Notes under the pieces: generated by a model | Database searches by the model: none | Told to the model about the DNA's origin: nothing | Seen by the model: the letters and a program-made list of their open reading frames with translations, nothing else | In this document: in pieces, positions 1-9,201 of the stretch | Layout: each line of letters begins with the position of its first letter | Position numbering within the stretch: position 1 is the first letter of the stretch | Position numbers and translations under genes: made by a program | Origin: Alphaproteobacteria bacterium | GTDB taxonomy: Bacteria; Pseudomonadota; Alphaproteobacteria; Rhizobiales; Aestuariivirgaceae | Direction: 5' to 3' | Length of the DNA: 64,000 bases | Assembly: GCA_024640405.1 (NCBI GenBank) | Contig: JAHEFB010000015.1 | Location: 1-64,000, forward strand

Positions 1-5
1 CCTAG

Positions 6-265
6 AGCATAATTCACTAAATTGGAATCGTTTGACCGGTTTTCTGCGTTTGCTGGCAAGGCAGGGTTCCCGCCGTGGTCTGGTAGACCACGAGGGAGCC
101 ATAACGCAGTCCAGCGGGCGCAGAAAACTGGCCACTGGTGGGTCAAATCAGCCCATCGGCGTTGTTGCAAAGCTTGCCCGATGCCCCACATCGCGCTTCA
201 TTTTGCGCCTTGCCGAATGAACCGATTTGAACCCATCAAACGGTTTCAATTTAGTGAATTATGCT
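6..265. mobile_element. MITE-like non-coding element with 30-bp terminal inverted repeats
   Basis: The two ends, 6-35 and 236-265, are inverted repeats that match at 28 of 30 positions by hand count, beginning AGCATAATTCACTAAATTG. Two imperfect inverted repeats are nested inside: 36-48 with 119-131 (12 of 13 match) and 140-149 with 224-234 (one indel). A small hairpin with 7-bp arms lies at 75-91. No convincing protein is encoded; the frames across it are short and look like no known family. The layout fits a miniature inverted-repeat transposable element or another non-autonomous palindromic repeat about 260 bp long. No target-site duplication is obvious. It lies just downstream of the GlxA-type regulator gene, so it could affect the 3' end of that transcript. 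Which transposase would mobilise it is unknown. Confidence 0.7.
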
Positions 266-315
266 TGTCATATGCCTTTTTTCAACTGGGCTTATAGCCT
301 GGATCCAGGAATACT

Positions 316-1275
316 TTATGCTCCATCCGCTTCTGAGCTGCTTGGCAGGCCGCGTTCGCGATAGGGTGTCCTGGAGTAATAGGCGCGGTAGCATTTTGAA
401 AAATGCGACGGCGATGAAAATCCGCAGGCCAGTGCCACATTGATCACCGACATGCTGGTCTGCAGCAACAAAGAGCGCGCCTTTTTCAGGCGCAGTTCCA
501 GGTAATAGCGTTTTGGCGAACGGTCCAGATAGCGCCGGAACAACCGTTCAAGCTGACGTGTCGACAGACCGGCTTCCTTCGCCAGCAGGCTGGGTGACAG
601 CGGGTCTTCCAGATTGTTTTCCATTTGCTCGATGATGCCGACCATCTTGGGATGACGCGCGCCGATACGGGCCGGTAGCGACATGCGCTGGTGTTCGCCG
701 GGTTGCCGGATAGGGGAATGCAAAATGTTTTCAGCGACAGCCGATGCGAGCATGGCTCCGTGTTGCGCCGAAATCAGCGACAGCATCATGTCCAGCGCAG
801 AGGTGCCACCAGCTCCGGTGAAGCGGTCACGATCCACCTCGAACAAGGCCGACGTCACATTGATATCGGGAAACTCCTCCATGAAGCCCGGCTGGTTTTC
901 CCAGTGAATGGTGCAGGTATACCCGTTGAGTAACCCGGCCATGGCGAGCAATTGTGCTCCGGTGCACACGGCACCGATATCGGTACCTCGCCGGGCCTGT
1001 TTGCGCAGCCAGTTGAACAGGGGCTTGTCGCCGTAGCGGTGAACATTGGTTCCGCCGCAGACAATGACCGTTGCATGCTCCGGGATGGTGTCCAGGGCGC
1101 CGTCAGCAACCAGCGTGATTTCGCTGGATGCCATCACCGGTGCGCCATCGGTTGAATGAATTGACCAGTTGTAGAGTTGTTTTTCAGACAGCCTGTTGGC
1201 CATGCGAAGCGGATCGATTATCGAGGTTACCGGCAACAGGGTGAACTCCGGCACAAGAACCAGGGCGATGCGCAT
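316..1275 (-). CDS. GlxA/AraC-family transcriptional regulator (DJ-1/PfpI-like domain plus AraC HTH)
   Basis: This is a 319-residue regulator with two parts. The N-terminal half is a DJ-1/PfpI-like amidotransferase fold; the motif IGAVCTGAQLLAMAG holds the elbow cysteine. The last 100 or so residues form an AraC-type double helix-turn-helix (LLAKEAGLSTRQLERLFRR, then a second helix pair ending near FSSPSHFSKCYR). This architecture matches GlxA, GbdR and CdhR proteins, several of which control catabolism of glycine betaine, carnitine or related amines. It is divergent from the MetF-like gene and close to the sarcosine oxidase operon, so control of that pathway is a reasonable inference, not shown here. 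The ATG at 1275 is chosen because MRIALVLV begins the domain and AAGAGA precedes it; an upstream ATG at 1305 would add ten residues. Confidence 0.85.
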   Translation of the reverse strand: MRIALVLVPEFTLLPVTSIIDPLRMANRLSEKQLYNWSIHSTDGAPVMASSEITLVADGALDTIPEHATVIVCGGTNVHRYGDKPLFNWLRKQARRGTDIGAVCTGAQLLAMAGLLNGYTCTIHWENQPGFMEEFPDINVTSALFEVDRDRFTGAGGTSALDMMLSLISAQHGAMLASAVAENILHSPIRQPGEHQRMSLPARIGARHPKMVGIIEQMENNLEDPLSPSLLAKEAGLSTRQLERLFRRYLDRSPKRYYLELRLKKARSLLLQTSMSVINVALACGFSSPSHFSKCYRAYYSRTPYRERGLPSSSEADGA

Positions 1276-1512
1276 CGGCAAATCTCTTGATTTGTCCCCG
1301 AACATGGGCCTCAGGCTCTCCTCGATTTGTGAGTGGTGGCGAGGCGGGATTCAGTCAGTCCATTTTCCTGTCCTGAACCACTACTGACGGCAGGCGCAGA
1401 CCGCATTGCGTGAAAAGGCGTCGCATCCGTCACCACCAAGTCGCAAAATCCATGCCCGTCTAAAGACAAATAACGCATGATCTGCAGCTATCTGCTTATG
1501 AGGACCACGTCA

Positions 1513-2406
1513 ATGGCTATCGCACCGCAATCAATCAATCCGGTCGCCGGAAATCAATCTGCCACGAGTGCTTTCCTGCGCAACATGACGCTTGAAATTA
1601 CGCCGCGTCAGATCGAGAAACTGCCACTGATTGCGCAGAATGCGGCATCCGGAACCCACGTTTTTGTGGCCCTTGTAGACCCATCCCACCTGGACGACCA
1701 GATCGCGGCGATGGGGGAAATCAGAAAATCCGGGCTTGAACCGGTCCCTCACATTCCGGCACGGTTTGTTCGCGACGAGGACGATCTCAAACGCCGGGTA
1801 GAGCGATTGGCGAAGTCCGGCGACGTAACACGGTACCTTGTGCTGGGTGGTGGGGCGCCTGAACCGATTGGTGATTACCATTGTGCCCTGCAACTGATGG
1901 AAACCGGTGTTTTTGAGGCCAACGGTGCCAAGGCACTGGGTGTCGCCGGTCATCCTGAGGGCAATGCGGACATCTCCAGGGTGCACGGCGAGGCTGTGCT
2001 GATGCAGGCTTTGACTGAAAAACAGGCCTATATCAGGGACGCCGGTCTGGAAGGATTTATCGCCACACAATTCCTGTTTGAAGCACAACCGGTTGCAGTC
2101 TGGGCTAGGAATTTGCGTGAAAACGGTATCGATCTGCCAGCCTTAATCGGTATTCCCGGTCCTGCATCCATCAAGACGCTTGCCAGGTATGCTGCGGTTT
2201 GCGGTGTCGGAAACTCGGCCAGGTTCATCCGCAAGCAGGCCCTGAACATCACCAAACTGCTGTCGGTTTCAACGCCCGACAAATTCATTGATGATCTGGC
2301 CGACATCCACTCAACCAGCCCGGAGCTGAAGGTTGTCGGACCGCACATGTATCCGTTTGGCGGTTTCGACAAATTGTTCGACTGGCTGTCGTCGTATCCG
2401 AGATAG
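1513..2406 (+). CDS. Methylenetetrahydrofolate reductase family protein (MetF-like)
   Basis: A 297-residue soluble TIM-barrel protein of the MetF family, close to the roughly 296 residues of E. coli MetF. It would reduce 5,10-methylene-tetrahydrofolate to 5-methyl-tetrahydrofolate with FAD. Family-like stretches include LEITPRQIEK near the start, YLVLGGGAPEP, GVAGHPEGN, FIATQFLFEA and LPALIGIPGPASIKTLARYA. The chosen ATG at 1513 has AGGAC about eight bases upstream; a longer frame opens at 1477 without a better signal. The gene is divergent from the GlxA-type regulator and near soxBDAG. Sarcosine oxidase releases its methyl group as methylene-tetrahydrofolate, so this enzyme is well placed to use it. 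It may be a catabolic paralogue and not the housekeeping MetF; the sequence alone does not decide. Confidence 0.85.
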   Translation: MAIAPQSINPVAGNQSATSAFLRNMTLEITPRQIEKLPLIAQNAASGTHVFVALVDPSHLDDQIAAMGEIRKSGLEPVPHIPARFVRDEDDLKRRVERLAKSGDVTRYLVLGGGAPEPIGDYHCALQLMETGVFEANGAKALGVAGHPEGNADISRVHGEAVLMQALTEKQAYIRDAGLEGFIATQFLFEAQPVAVWARNLRENGIDLPALIGIPGPASIKTLARYAAVCGVGNSARFIRKQALNITKLLSVSTPDKFIDDLADIHSTSPELKVVGPHMYPFGGFDKLFDWLSSYPR

Positions 2407-2491
2407 CCATCGGAACCGTGGTTGGGTTGTCGAACTGCACCTGCTAGATTGGCAGCCGGGACAGCGTTACCGCTGGCAGTTTTGAGGACTT

Positions 2492-3586
2492 ATGGCGAAC
2501 AACAAACTCAGGGTTGGCATTCTGTTTGGAGGAAAGTCCGCAGAGCACGAAGTGTCACTTCAATCGGCCAAGAATGTCGCTGACGCAATTGACAGGGATA
2601 AATTCGACGTTGTCCTGATCGGCATCGACAAGTCCGGTCAATGGCTGCTTCCGGACCAGTCGCATTTCCTGCTCGATGCAGCCGATCCAAAACTCATAAA
2701 GCTCAATAGTGAAAACAGGGAAAGCGTGGCACTGGTGCCGCAAGGAGGCGGTGGGCTCAGCAATCTGTCGGCTGGTGGAACTCATTCTGCAATCGATGTT
2801 GTTTTCCCGATTCTCCACGGCCCCTTTGGAGAGGACGGAACCGTTCAGGGGTTGTTGAAGCTTGCCGGAGTGCCGTTCGTCGGTTCCGGTGTGCTTGGTT
2901 CCGCAGCCGGCATGGACAAGGATGTCATGAAACGATTGCTGCGTGATGCGGGCATCCCGGTTGCCAGATCCTTGACCTGCAGGCATGGCGATGTTCCCGA
3001 CTTCGAAGCCATTTCAACTGAAATCGGCCTGCCGTTGTTTGTCAAGCCAGCCAATATGGGCTCATCGGTCGGCGTTCATAAGGTCTCCGACCAGGACACC
3101 TTCGCCCAGGCCGTCCGGGATGCATTTGACTACGACACGAAAATTCTGATCGAGGAATTCATTGATGGCCGTGAGCTCGAATGTGCGGTTTTGGGCAATC
3201 TGCAACCGCAAGCCTCTGCAGTAGGCGAGATCAAACCCAGTCACGATTTTTATTCCTACGAAGCCAAGTACATTGACGAGCACGGGGCGGGGCTGGAAAT
3301 CCCTGCCGATATTCCAGACAGTGTCAGCACCCGAATTCGGGAACTGGCCGTCCAGACATTTCAGACGCTTGATTGCGAGGGTCTCGGCCGTGTGGATTGC
3401 TTCTTGAAGAGCAACGGCGAGATCGTCGTGAACGAGATAAACACAATGCCGGGATTCACAAAGATCAGCATGTACCCGCAACTGTGGGAGGCCAGCGGTA
3501 TTTCCTATACCGACCTGATAACCAAACTGATTGAACTGGGCCTGGAACGCTTCGAGCGGGAGCGGAAACTGAAAACGTCGTTCTAG
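2492..3586 (+). CDS. ddl: D-alanine--D-alanine ligase
   Basis: An ATP-grasp ligase of 364 residues that joins two D-alanines for peptidoglycan precursor synthesis in the cytoplasm. The length equals E. coli DdlA. Diagnostic motifs are FGGKSAEHEVSLQSAKNV at the N-terminus, HGPFGEDGTVQG, the ATP-grasp segment FVKPANMGSSVGV and the metal-binding EINTMPGFT near the C-terminus. A GAGG-type ribosome-binding site precedes the ATG. It stands apart from any division and cell-wall (mur/fts) cluster, which suggests a DdlA-type stand-alone copy; whether the genome has another ddl cannot be seen. It converges on the sox operon at 3587-3655, a gap holding only a 5-bp-stem hairpin (3641-3654). Confidence 0.95.
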   Translation: MANNKLRVGILFGGKSAEHEVSLQSAKNVADAIDRDKFDVVLIGIDKSGQWLLPDQSHFLLDAADPKLIKLNSENRESVALVPQGGGGLSNLSAGGTHSAIDVVFPILHGPFGEDGTVQGLLKLAGVPFVGSGVLGSAAGMDKDVMKRLLRDAGIPVARSLTCRHGDVPDFEAISTEIGLPLFVKPANMGSSVGVHKVSDQDTFAQAVRDAFDYDTKILIEEFIDGRELECAVLGNLQPQASAVGEIKPSHDFYSYEAKYIDEHGAGLEIPADIPDSVSTRIRELAVQTFQTLDCEGLGRVDCFLKSNGEIVVNEINTMPGFTKISMYPQLWEASGISYTDLITKLIELGLERFERERKLKTSF

Positions 3587-3655
3587 ACTCTGGGCCTGAA
3601 ACCTTCATCAGTTTTCCCGGCAGATGATCATGTCTGCTGCGTTGCCGAAGCAACA

Positions 3656-4267
3656 CTAATCCGAGTGTGCCTTGAACAACCCGATTGTCGCTGCCGGTTT
3701 CGCAGTCGCCCTGATCCATTTCCATGTGTAGTCCGCATATGAGCGGAACACATAGATGTCGACGGTGCGGGGCTTGTCCGACACGATGTGGGCAAGTGCG
3801 GCAATTTCGGCGAACATCAGCCGGCGCACCAGCCCGGCCTTGTATTCCGGCAGGGTAAAGTCGACGGACGAGCCCTTCATCAGTACTTCAAGCGTATCGT
3901 CACCCTGCAACCGAATGATGGCGCGGGCGTCGCTGACATCTACGCTCAGCGAATGAAGACTGTCGAGATTCCTGCGGAGATCATCAATCAAACCGTCGGT
4001 CTTGTCGCGCGGACAGCAGACCAGCCACTGGTCAATCGACAACCACAATATTGTCACCTCGCCCTTGCTTGCGACGCTGCGTGGCTTGAGCGGCAGTTCA
4101 ACACCCAGTGCAGCTTTTGCAGCCTGCCTGAATTTTGCCGACCCTGCCTCGCCGCGCAGGTCAATCATGCCGCGATCGGAAATTTCGCTGATGGAAATGC
4201 TCAGGTTCGACGCGTCATCATGACCGTCAAGATGGCCAAGCGGACTGGTGTGGATTGCTTCAGACAT
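3656..4267 (-). CDS. soxG: Sarcosine oxidase, gamma subunit
   Basis: The 203-residue small subunit of heterotetrameric sarcosine oxidase and the last gene of the soxB-soxD-soxA-soxG operon. It begins MSEAIHTSPLG; that ATG at 4267 overlaps the stop codon of soxA by a few bases, typical of translational coupling. A longer frame running upstream inside soxA to 4384 is rejected because those residues do not resemble the family. The fold is a truncated GcvT-like domain (seen in SVDVSDARAIIRLQGDDTLEVLMKG and FRSYADYTWKWI). In the known complex this subunit has no cofactor and helps form the folate-channel assembly. About 200 residues is normal for SoxG. Confidence 0.93.
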   Translation of the reverse strand: MSEAIHTSPLGHLDGHDDASNLSISISEISDRGMIDLRGEAGSAKFRQAAKAALGVELPLKPRSVASKGEVTILWLSIDQWLVCCPRDKTDGLIDDLRRNLDSLHSLSVDVSDARAIIRLQGDDTLEVLMKGSSVDFTLPEYKAGLVRRLMFAEIAALAHIVSDKPRTVDIYVFRSYADYTWKWIRATAKPAATIGLFKAHSD

Positions 4268-7200
4268 TCTGCCGTTTCCCTTCTGCATCGAGGAACACCG
4301 GTGACACAATTGTCGCTTCGACCACCTTGCCGCCGTCAAGCGGGAACGAGAGCGTTTCTCCCATCCTGTTCGGGCCGTCTTCAATCAGCGCCATGGCGAT
4401 GGACCGCTGCAATGTCGGGCTGAAATAGCTGGATGTCACATGCCCTATCATATTCATCGGCGGTGCCGATTTGACTTCTTCAACCGCATAGGCACCGTCC
4501 GGCAAGACTTCCTGCGGGTCCGTGGTGAGCAATCCGACCAGTTGCTTGCGGCCTTCGGATACCAGGAAAGCCTGGCTCAGCGAACGTTTGCCGATGAAAT
4601 CATCCTTCTTTTTGGATACTGCCCAGCTCAGTCCGACGTCATGTGGCGTCACGGTACCGTCTGTTTCGTCACCAATGACGATGAAACCCTTTTCGGCGCG
4701 CAGAACGTGCAATGCCTCGGTGCCGTAGGCCGAGATACCCTCGCTCTCGCCGGCCTGCATCAGTGTGTCCCACAGACCGCGCCCATAGCCGGCGGGCGTG
4801 GCAATTTCATAGGACAGCTCACCGGAAAAACTGATGCGGAATATCCGGACCGGATAACCGGCCAGTTTGCCTTCACGATAGCTCATGAACTCGAAGGCCT
4901 CTGGCGACAGGTCAATATCGCTGTCGAGCTTGTCGAGTACCGCGCGCGCGCCGGGTCCGGCAATGGCAAATTGCGACCATTGCTCGGTCACCGGAGTGAC
5001 GAATACTTTCAGTGACGTCCACTCGGTTTGCAGCCATTCTTCCAGCCAGGCCACGATGTTGTCGGCACCACCGGATGTCGTATGCATCAGATAGTGATCG
5101 TCGCCCAGCCTGACCGTGACACCGTCGTCCATCAAAAAACCCATCTCGCTCATCATCAGGCCGTACCGGGCCTTGCCGATTTTGAGGGTTGAGAACATGT
5201 TGGTGTAGACAAGGTCGAGCAGTTTGGCCGCATCCGGTCCCTTGATCTCGATTTTTCCAAGCGTGGATGCATCGAGCAGGCCCACCTTGTTGCGTACCGC
5301 CAGAATTTCCCGGTTGATGGCGTCCTGTTTGCTCTCGCCGCCTGCGGGATAACAATAGGCCCGTCGCCACTGTCCAACCGGCTCCCAGGTTGCTCCCTGC
5401 TGCTTGTGCCAGTCGAAAATTGCCGTACGTCGGATGGGCAGGAACAGTTCCCCCTTCTTGGTACCGGCAATGGAGCCGAACGAGTAGGGCGTATAGGGCG
5501 GACGGAATGTCGTGGTTCCGATTTCCGGAATGCGCTTGCCAGTGGCGTCTGAAATAATGCCAAGACCGTTGATATTCGAGGTCTTGCCCTGGTCGGTAGC
5601 CATGCCAAGGGTCGTATACCGCTTGGTGTGTTCGACAGATTCATAGCCTTCTCGTTGGGCCAGTTCCAGGTCCGCTGCCGTTACATCGTTCTGGAAGTCG
5701 ATGAAATGCTTGTTGCCTTCATTGTATGTGCCGGTGGCCGGCGCAAACCAGATCGGTTGAATTGGTCCGGCGCTTTGCGACCTGATGGTTGGTCGCTTCG
5801 AACTATTCGCAAGTTTGCCCCCAAGTGCTCTTGCCGCCGCCTCACCTCCGGCAAGGCCTTCTTCAACGCAGGTCTCCAGATCAAAAGTACCATTGGCACT
5901 GCCAACAACCATGATTGGATCGCTGTGCCTGTCCGGCCGGAAACTCTGGATGGTGTCATCGAATTTCAGCTTGCCGCCATTGTGGCACCACAAATGCGCC
6001 ACCGGGTTGTAGCCGCCGGAAACAGCCACAAAGTCACAGTCGACCCGCTCTTCATTCACCACCCGGCCACGGCCGGCCGAATAGGGGGCCACCTTGACTG
6101 CAACGATCTCCTTGCCACCGGACTGGGTCTCAACGCCGGCAATTGCCGAACCTGTCTGCACGTTGAGGCCTGCCTCGCGAGCAGCCTCCACCAGGGTTGA
6201 ACCGGCATCTTTTCGCACGTCGATGATCCGGCTGACGGCAACGCCTGCCTCGTGCAGTTTCAGTGCCGTCAGGTAGCCATCGTCATTGTTGGTGAATATC
6301 ACTCCGTTCATGCCCGGCGAAGTCGCATAACGTTCAATCATGCCACGGGCCGCCGACGCCATCATGATGCCGGGCCGATCGTTATTGGCAAACGCGATAG
6401 GGCGTTCCAGTGCGCCGGAGGCGATGATGATCTGGCCCGCTCTGATTTTCCAGAGCCGGTGACGCGGAGCGCCTTTGGTCAGCATGTCCGGATCATGATC
6501 TGCCACCCGCTCGGCAGCCAGGACATAATTGTGGTGATAGTGACCGACCACGGTTGTGCGGGTCAGCACATGACAATTGCCGGATTTTTGGAATTCGGCA
6601 TGGCGTGCGGCAATCCAGTCTGTCTGGCTGAGGCCATCTATATCACCGGCAGAAATGTCAGCCATGCCGCCGAGCATGGGGTTCTCATCTGCCAGCATGA
6701 CACGTTTGCCGGACGCAGCGGCTGCATGAGCTGCTGCAACACCCGCAACGCCACCGCCAACCACGAGGACATCCACATGGACATGCATTTGTTCGTAAGT
6801 GTCCGGGTCCTGTTCGCGCGGTGCTTCTCCCAGGCCTGCCGCGTTGCGGATAAACGGCTCGTATACGCTTTCCCAGAACCTGCGCGGCCACATAAAGGTC
6901 TTGTAGTAAAAACCACCGGGCAAAAATCGCGAGAGCTTGTTGTTGATGATACCGATATCGAAATCCAGGCTCGGCCAGCGGTTTTGGCTGGTCGCGACCA
7001 GCCCGTCATAGAGTTCCACCTGAGTTGCGCGCAGGTTTGGTTCCTTGCGGCCCGCCTCACCCACTCCTATCAGCGCATTCATCTCTTCGGCGCCGAGGCC
7101 GATCAGGCCGCGCGGGCGGTGATACTTGAAACTGCGGCCCATCACCTTGCGTCCGCTCGCAAGAACGGCGGATGCAACCGTGTCGCCTGCAAATCCGGTC

Positions 7201-7298
7201 ATCTTCACACCGTCAAAGCTGAATGAGATCTGGCGTGACCGGTCGATACGTGAGCCGCTGGCGGCCTTTTCGGGAAGTCTGTAGGGTTTGCCGGTCAT
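4260..7298 (-). CDS. soxA: Sarcosine oxidase, alpha subunit
   Basis: A 1012-residue subunit, the usual size for SoxA. In order it carries an N-terminal ferredoxin-like domain with no cluster-binding cysteines (FAGDTVASAVLASGRK, residues 37-51), an NAD-binding Rossmann domain with VVGGGVAGVAAAHAA at about residue 180, and a C-terminal aminomethyltransferase (GcvT-like) domain from about residue 610 (VGLLDASTLGKIEIKGPDAA) that binds tetrahydrofolate. With the other subunits it oxidises sarcosine to glycine and hydrogen peroxide and yields 5,10-methylene-tetrahydrofolate. The start overlaps the soxD stop by four bases (ATGA) and the end overlaps soxG, so the three genes are translationally coupled. 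Confidence 0.96.
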   Translation of the reverse strand: MTGKPYRLPEKAASGSRIDRSRQISFSFDGVKMTGFAGDTVASAVLASGRKVMGRSFKYHRPRGLIGLGAEEMNALIGVGEAGRKEPNLRATQVELYDGLVATSQNRWPSLDFDIGIINNKLSRFLPGGFYYKTFMWPRRFWESVYEPFIRNAAGLGEAPREQDPDTYEQMHVHVDVLVVGGGVAGVAAAHAAAASGKRVMLADENPMLGGMADISAGDIDGLSQTDWIAARHAEFQKSGNCHVLTRTTVVGHYHHNYVLAAERVADHDPDMLTKGAPRHRLWKIRAGQIIIASGALERPIAFANNDRPGIMMASAARGMIERYATSPGMNGVIFTNNDDGYLTALKLHEAGVAVSRIIDVRKDAGSTLVEAAREAGLNVQTGSAIAGVETQSGGKEIVAVKVAPYSAGRGRVVNEERVDCDFVAVSGGYNPVAHLWCHNGGKLKFDDTIQSFRPDRHSDPIMVVGSANGTFDLETCVEEGLAGGEAAARALGGKLANSSKRPTIRSQSAGPIQPIWFAPATGTYNEGNKHFIDFQNDVTAADLELAQREGYESVEHTKRYTTLGMATDQGKTSNINGLGIISDATGKRIPEIGTTTFRPPYTPYSFGSIAGTKKGELFLPIRRTAIFDWHKQQGATWEPVGQWRRAYCYPAGGESKQDAINREILAVRNKVGLLDASTLGKIEIKGPDAAKLLDLVYTNMFSTLKIGKARYGLMMSEMGFLMDDGVTVRLGDDHYLMHTTSGGADNIVAWLEEWLQTEWTSLKVFVTPVTEQWSQFAIAGPGARAVLDKLDSDIDLSPEAFEFMSYREGKLAGYPVRIFRISFSGELSYEIATPAGYGRGLWDTLMQAGESEGISAYGTEALHVLRAEKGFIVIGDETDGTVTPHDVGLSWAVSKKKDDFIGKRSLSQAFLVSEGRKQLVGLLTTDPQEVLPDGAYAVEEVKSAPPMNMIGHVTSSYFSPTLQRSIAMALIEDGPNRMGETLSFPLDGGKVVEATIVSPVFLDAEGKRQNV

Positions 7299-7726
7299 GA
7301 CTTCTTCGCCTTTGCTGGAGCGGCTTTACGTGCAGCAGTTTTCCTGGCCGGGGTATTCTTCGCTGCGGTTTTTTTGGCAGCGGGCGTGGCTGCGGTGGCC
7401 TGTTTGAAGAACTCGGCCCAGTGGCCGCTGGCCTGTCTTATCACGTCGGCAGGCGGCAGCTCGGTTATGCCGTAATAAGCCTTGAATTCCATCGAAGCCG
7501 TATCCCGTGCCGCATGGAACCACTTGCCGCATCCGCGGTCGCACCGCCAGCGCTCAAAGTGCAGGCCCCTGGGGTTGAACCGCATGAACAGATAATCGCG
7601 CTGTTCACTGTCTGTGACGTTGGCCGGGTCAGATGTCGCCGGGCGGGCAATGTGAGCCTGCCCACCACAGTGGAAATCCGTTTCGTCACCTTCAATCCCG
7701 CAGACCGGGCAATGAACAATCAGCAT
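7295..7726 (-). CDS. soxD: Sarcosine oxidase, delta subunit, with Ala/Lys-rich tail
   Basis: The 143-residue zinc-binding delta subunit. Candidate zinc ligands are C6 and C9 (HCPVCG) plus H56, C62 and C66 (HFERWRCDRGCGKWFH), which match the family pattern. Residues 1 to about 108 are an ordinary SoxD. The last 35 or so residues are almost entirely Ala, Lys, Thr, Pro and Arg (for example PAAKKTAAKNTPARK), a histone H1-like low-complexity extension. It lies 10 bases after soxB and overlaps soxA by four bases. The tail is probably disordered; its role is unknown. Confidence 0.94.
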   Translation of the reverse strand: MLIVHCPVCGIEGDETDFHCGGQAHIARPATSDPANVTDSEQRDYLFMRFNPRGLHFERWRCDRGCGKWFHAARDTASMEFKAYYGITELPPADVIRQASGHWAEFFKQATAATPAAKKTAAKNTPARKTAARKAAPAKAKKS

Positions 7727-7736
7727 GGTTTCGATC

Positions 7737-8987
7737 CTAGTGAGCTACGGCTGCAGAAACGCTTTCGTCAATGAAGCGGCCTTCAGTAAAGCGGTTAAGT
7801 CCAAACGGTTCGGCAATTGGATGTGGCCGGTCGTTGGCAATGGTGTCAGCGAACACGAAGCCCGAGCCGGGAATGGATTTCCATCCACCTGTTCCCCAGC
7901 CGCAATTCACGAAAAGCCCGGAGACATCGGTCTTGCCGATGATTGGCGAGCGATCGCCGGTCATGTCAACAATGCCGCCCCATTGCCGCAACATGCGCAG
8001 CCGCGAGATGATCGGGAAGGTCTCAACCAGTGCTGACACGGTGTGTTCAATAGCCGGGAACGAGCCGCGCTGCGAATAGTTGTTGTACGGGTCCGCCCCT
8101 CCGCCAATGACCAGTTCGCCCTTGTCTGACTGGCTCATGTATCCGTGCACGGTATTTGCCATAACGACGCAGTCGATGACCGGCTTGATGGGTTCTGATA
8201 CCAGTGCCTGCAGGCAGACACTTTCCATCGGCATACGCACTCCAGCCATTTCCATGATGTTTGACGTGTGGCCTGAGGTGACTACGGCAACTTTCTTCGC
8301 GCGAATGGTGCCGCGTTTGGTTTCGACGCCGGTTATCTTGTCGCCTGAACGCATCATGCCGGTGACTTCGCAATTCTGGATGACATCCACGCCCATATCG
8401 TCGATAGCCCGCGCATAGCCCCACGCAAGCGCGTCATGGCGGCCGGTGCCGCCGCGCGGCTGGTAGTAGGCCCCAAGAATGGGGTATCGAGCATCCGGGC
8501 TGTCGTTGATGATCGGCACAATGCGTTTGACCTCAGATGCATCGACCATTCTGCAGTCGAGGCCGGCCAGGCGGTTGGCATGTGCGGTGCGCCTGAATGC
8601 CCGCAATTCATGCTCGGTCTGACACAGCATCAGCACGCCGCGCGGCGAGAACATCAGGTTGTAATTCAGGTCCTGAGAAAGTGTTTCATACAACGAACGC
8701 GCCAGTTCATAGATGGCGATAGAGGGATCCCGCAGGTAATTGGAGCGAATTATGGTTGTGTTCCGCCCGGTATTGCCGCCGCCAAGCCAGCCTTTTTCAA
8801 TAACCGCCATGTTGGTTACGCCGTGGTTCTTGGCAAGATAATAGGCCGTCGCAAGCCCATGACCGCCGGCGCCCACAATTACGACATCATATTCGTCCTT
8901 TGGGTCGGGACTGCGCCACACTCGCTCCCAATCCTTGTGATAGTTGAGGGCGTTTTTTGCCAGCGAGAATATCGAATAACGTTTCAT
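7737..8987 (-). CDS. soxB: Sarcosine oxidase, beta subunit
   Basis: A 416-residue FAD-dependent oxidase subunit and first gene of the sox operon. The dinucleotide fold is at residues 34-50 (YDVVIVGAGGHGLATAY). PRGGTGRHDALAWGYAR contains H184, which aligns with the histidine that carries covalent FMN in known SoxB proteins. It oxidises the N-methyl group of sarcosine. The ATG at 8987 is chosen because GGAAG lies about eight bases upstream and MKRYSIFSLAKNAL is a typical SoxB start; an open frame 43 residues longer is not family-like. The promoter must lie between 8988 and about 9170, divergent from ccmI. No operator was recognised there. Confidence 0.96.
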   Translation of the reverse strand: MKRYSIFSLAKNALNYHKDWERVWRSPDPKDEYDVVIVGAGGHGLATAYYLAKNHGVTNMAVIEKGWLGGGNTGRNTTIIRSNYLRDPSIAIYELARSLYETLSQDLNYNLMFSPRGVLMLCQTEHELRAFRRTAHANRLAGLDCRMVDASEVKRIVPIINDSPDARYPILGAYYQPRGGTGRHDALAWGYARAIDDMGVDVIQNCEVTGMMRSGDKITGVETKRGTIRAKKVAVVTSGHTSNIMEMAGVRMPMESVCLQALVSEPIKPVIDCVVMANTVHGYMSQSDKGELVIGGGADPYNNYSQRGSFPAIEHTVSALVETFPIISRLRMLRQWGGIVDMTGDRSPIIGKTDVSGLFVNCGWGTGGWKSIPGSGFVFADTIANDRPHPIAEPFGLNRFTEGRFIDESVSAAVAH

Positions 8988-9201
8988 GGGTGGTCTTCCA
9001 AACAGGTTCTCAACATATGTTGAGCCAGATTGATGCCAAAGGAGCCGAGCGCAATCTAGCAAACTGCCTTGAGGATCACCAAATGATTGCGACATTCGGA
9101 CCCGGAAGTGCGACACTGCTGCACTGCACGCAGGGCACTTTGACGTTAGACTCGCTGTTTCGTGAGTTGAATTGCTGTCGGCGCCATTGCTAAGTGGTTA
9201 T

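Noticed and set aside
6252..7226. A 324-codon open frame on the plus strand
   Set aside because: It lies entirely antisense to soxA, which has full family motifs; high GC and codon bias create such shadow frames.
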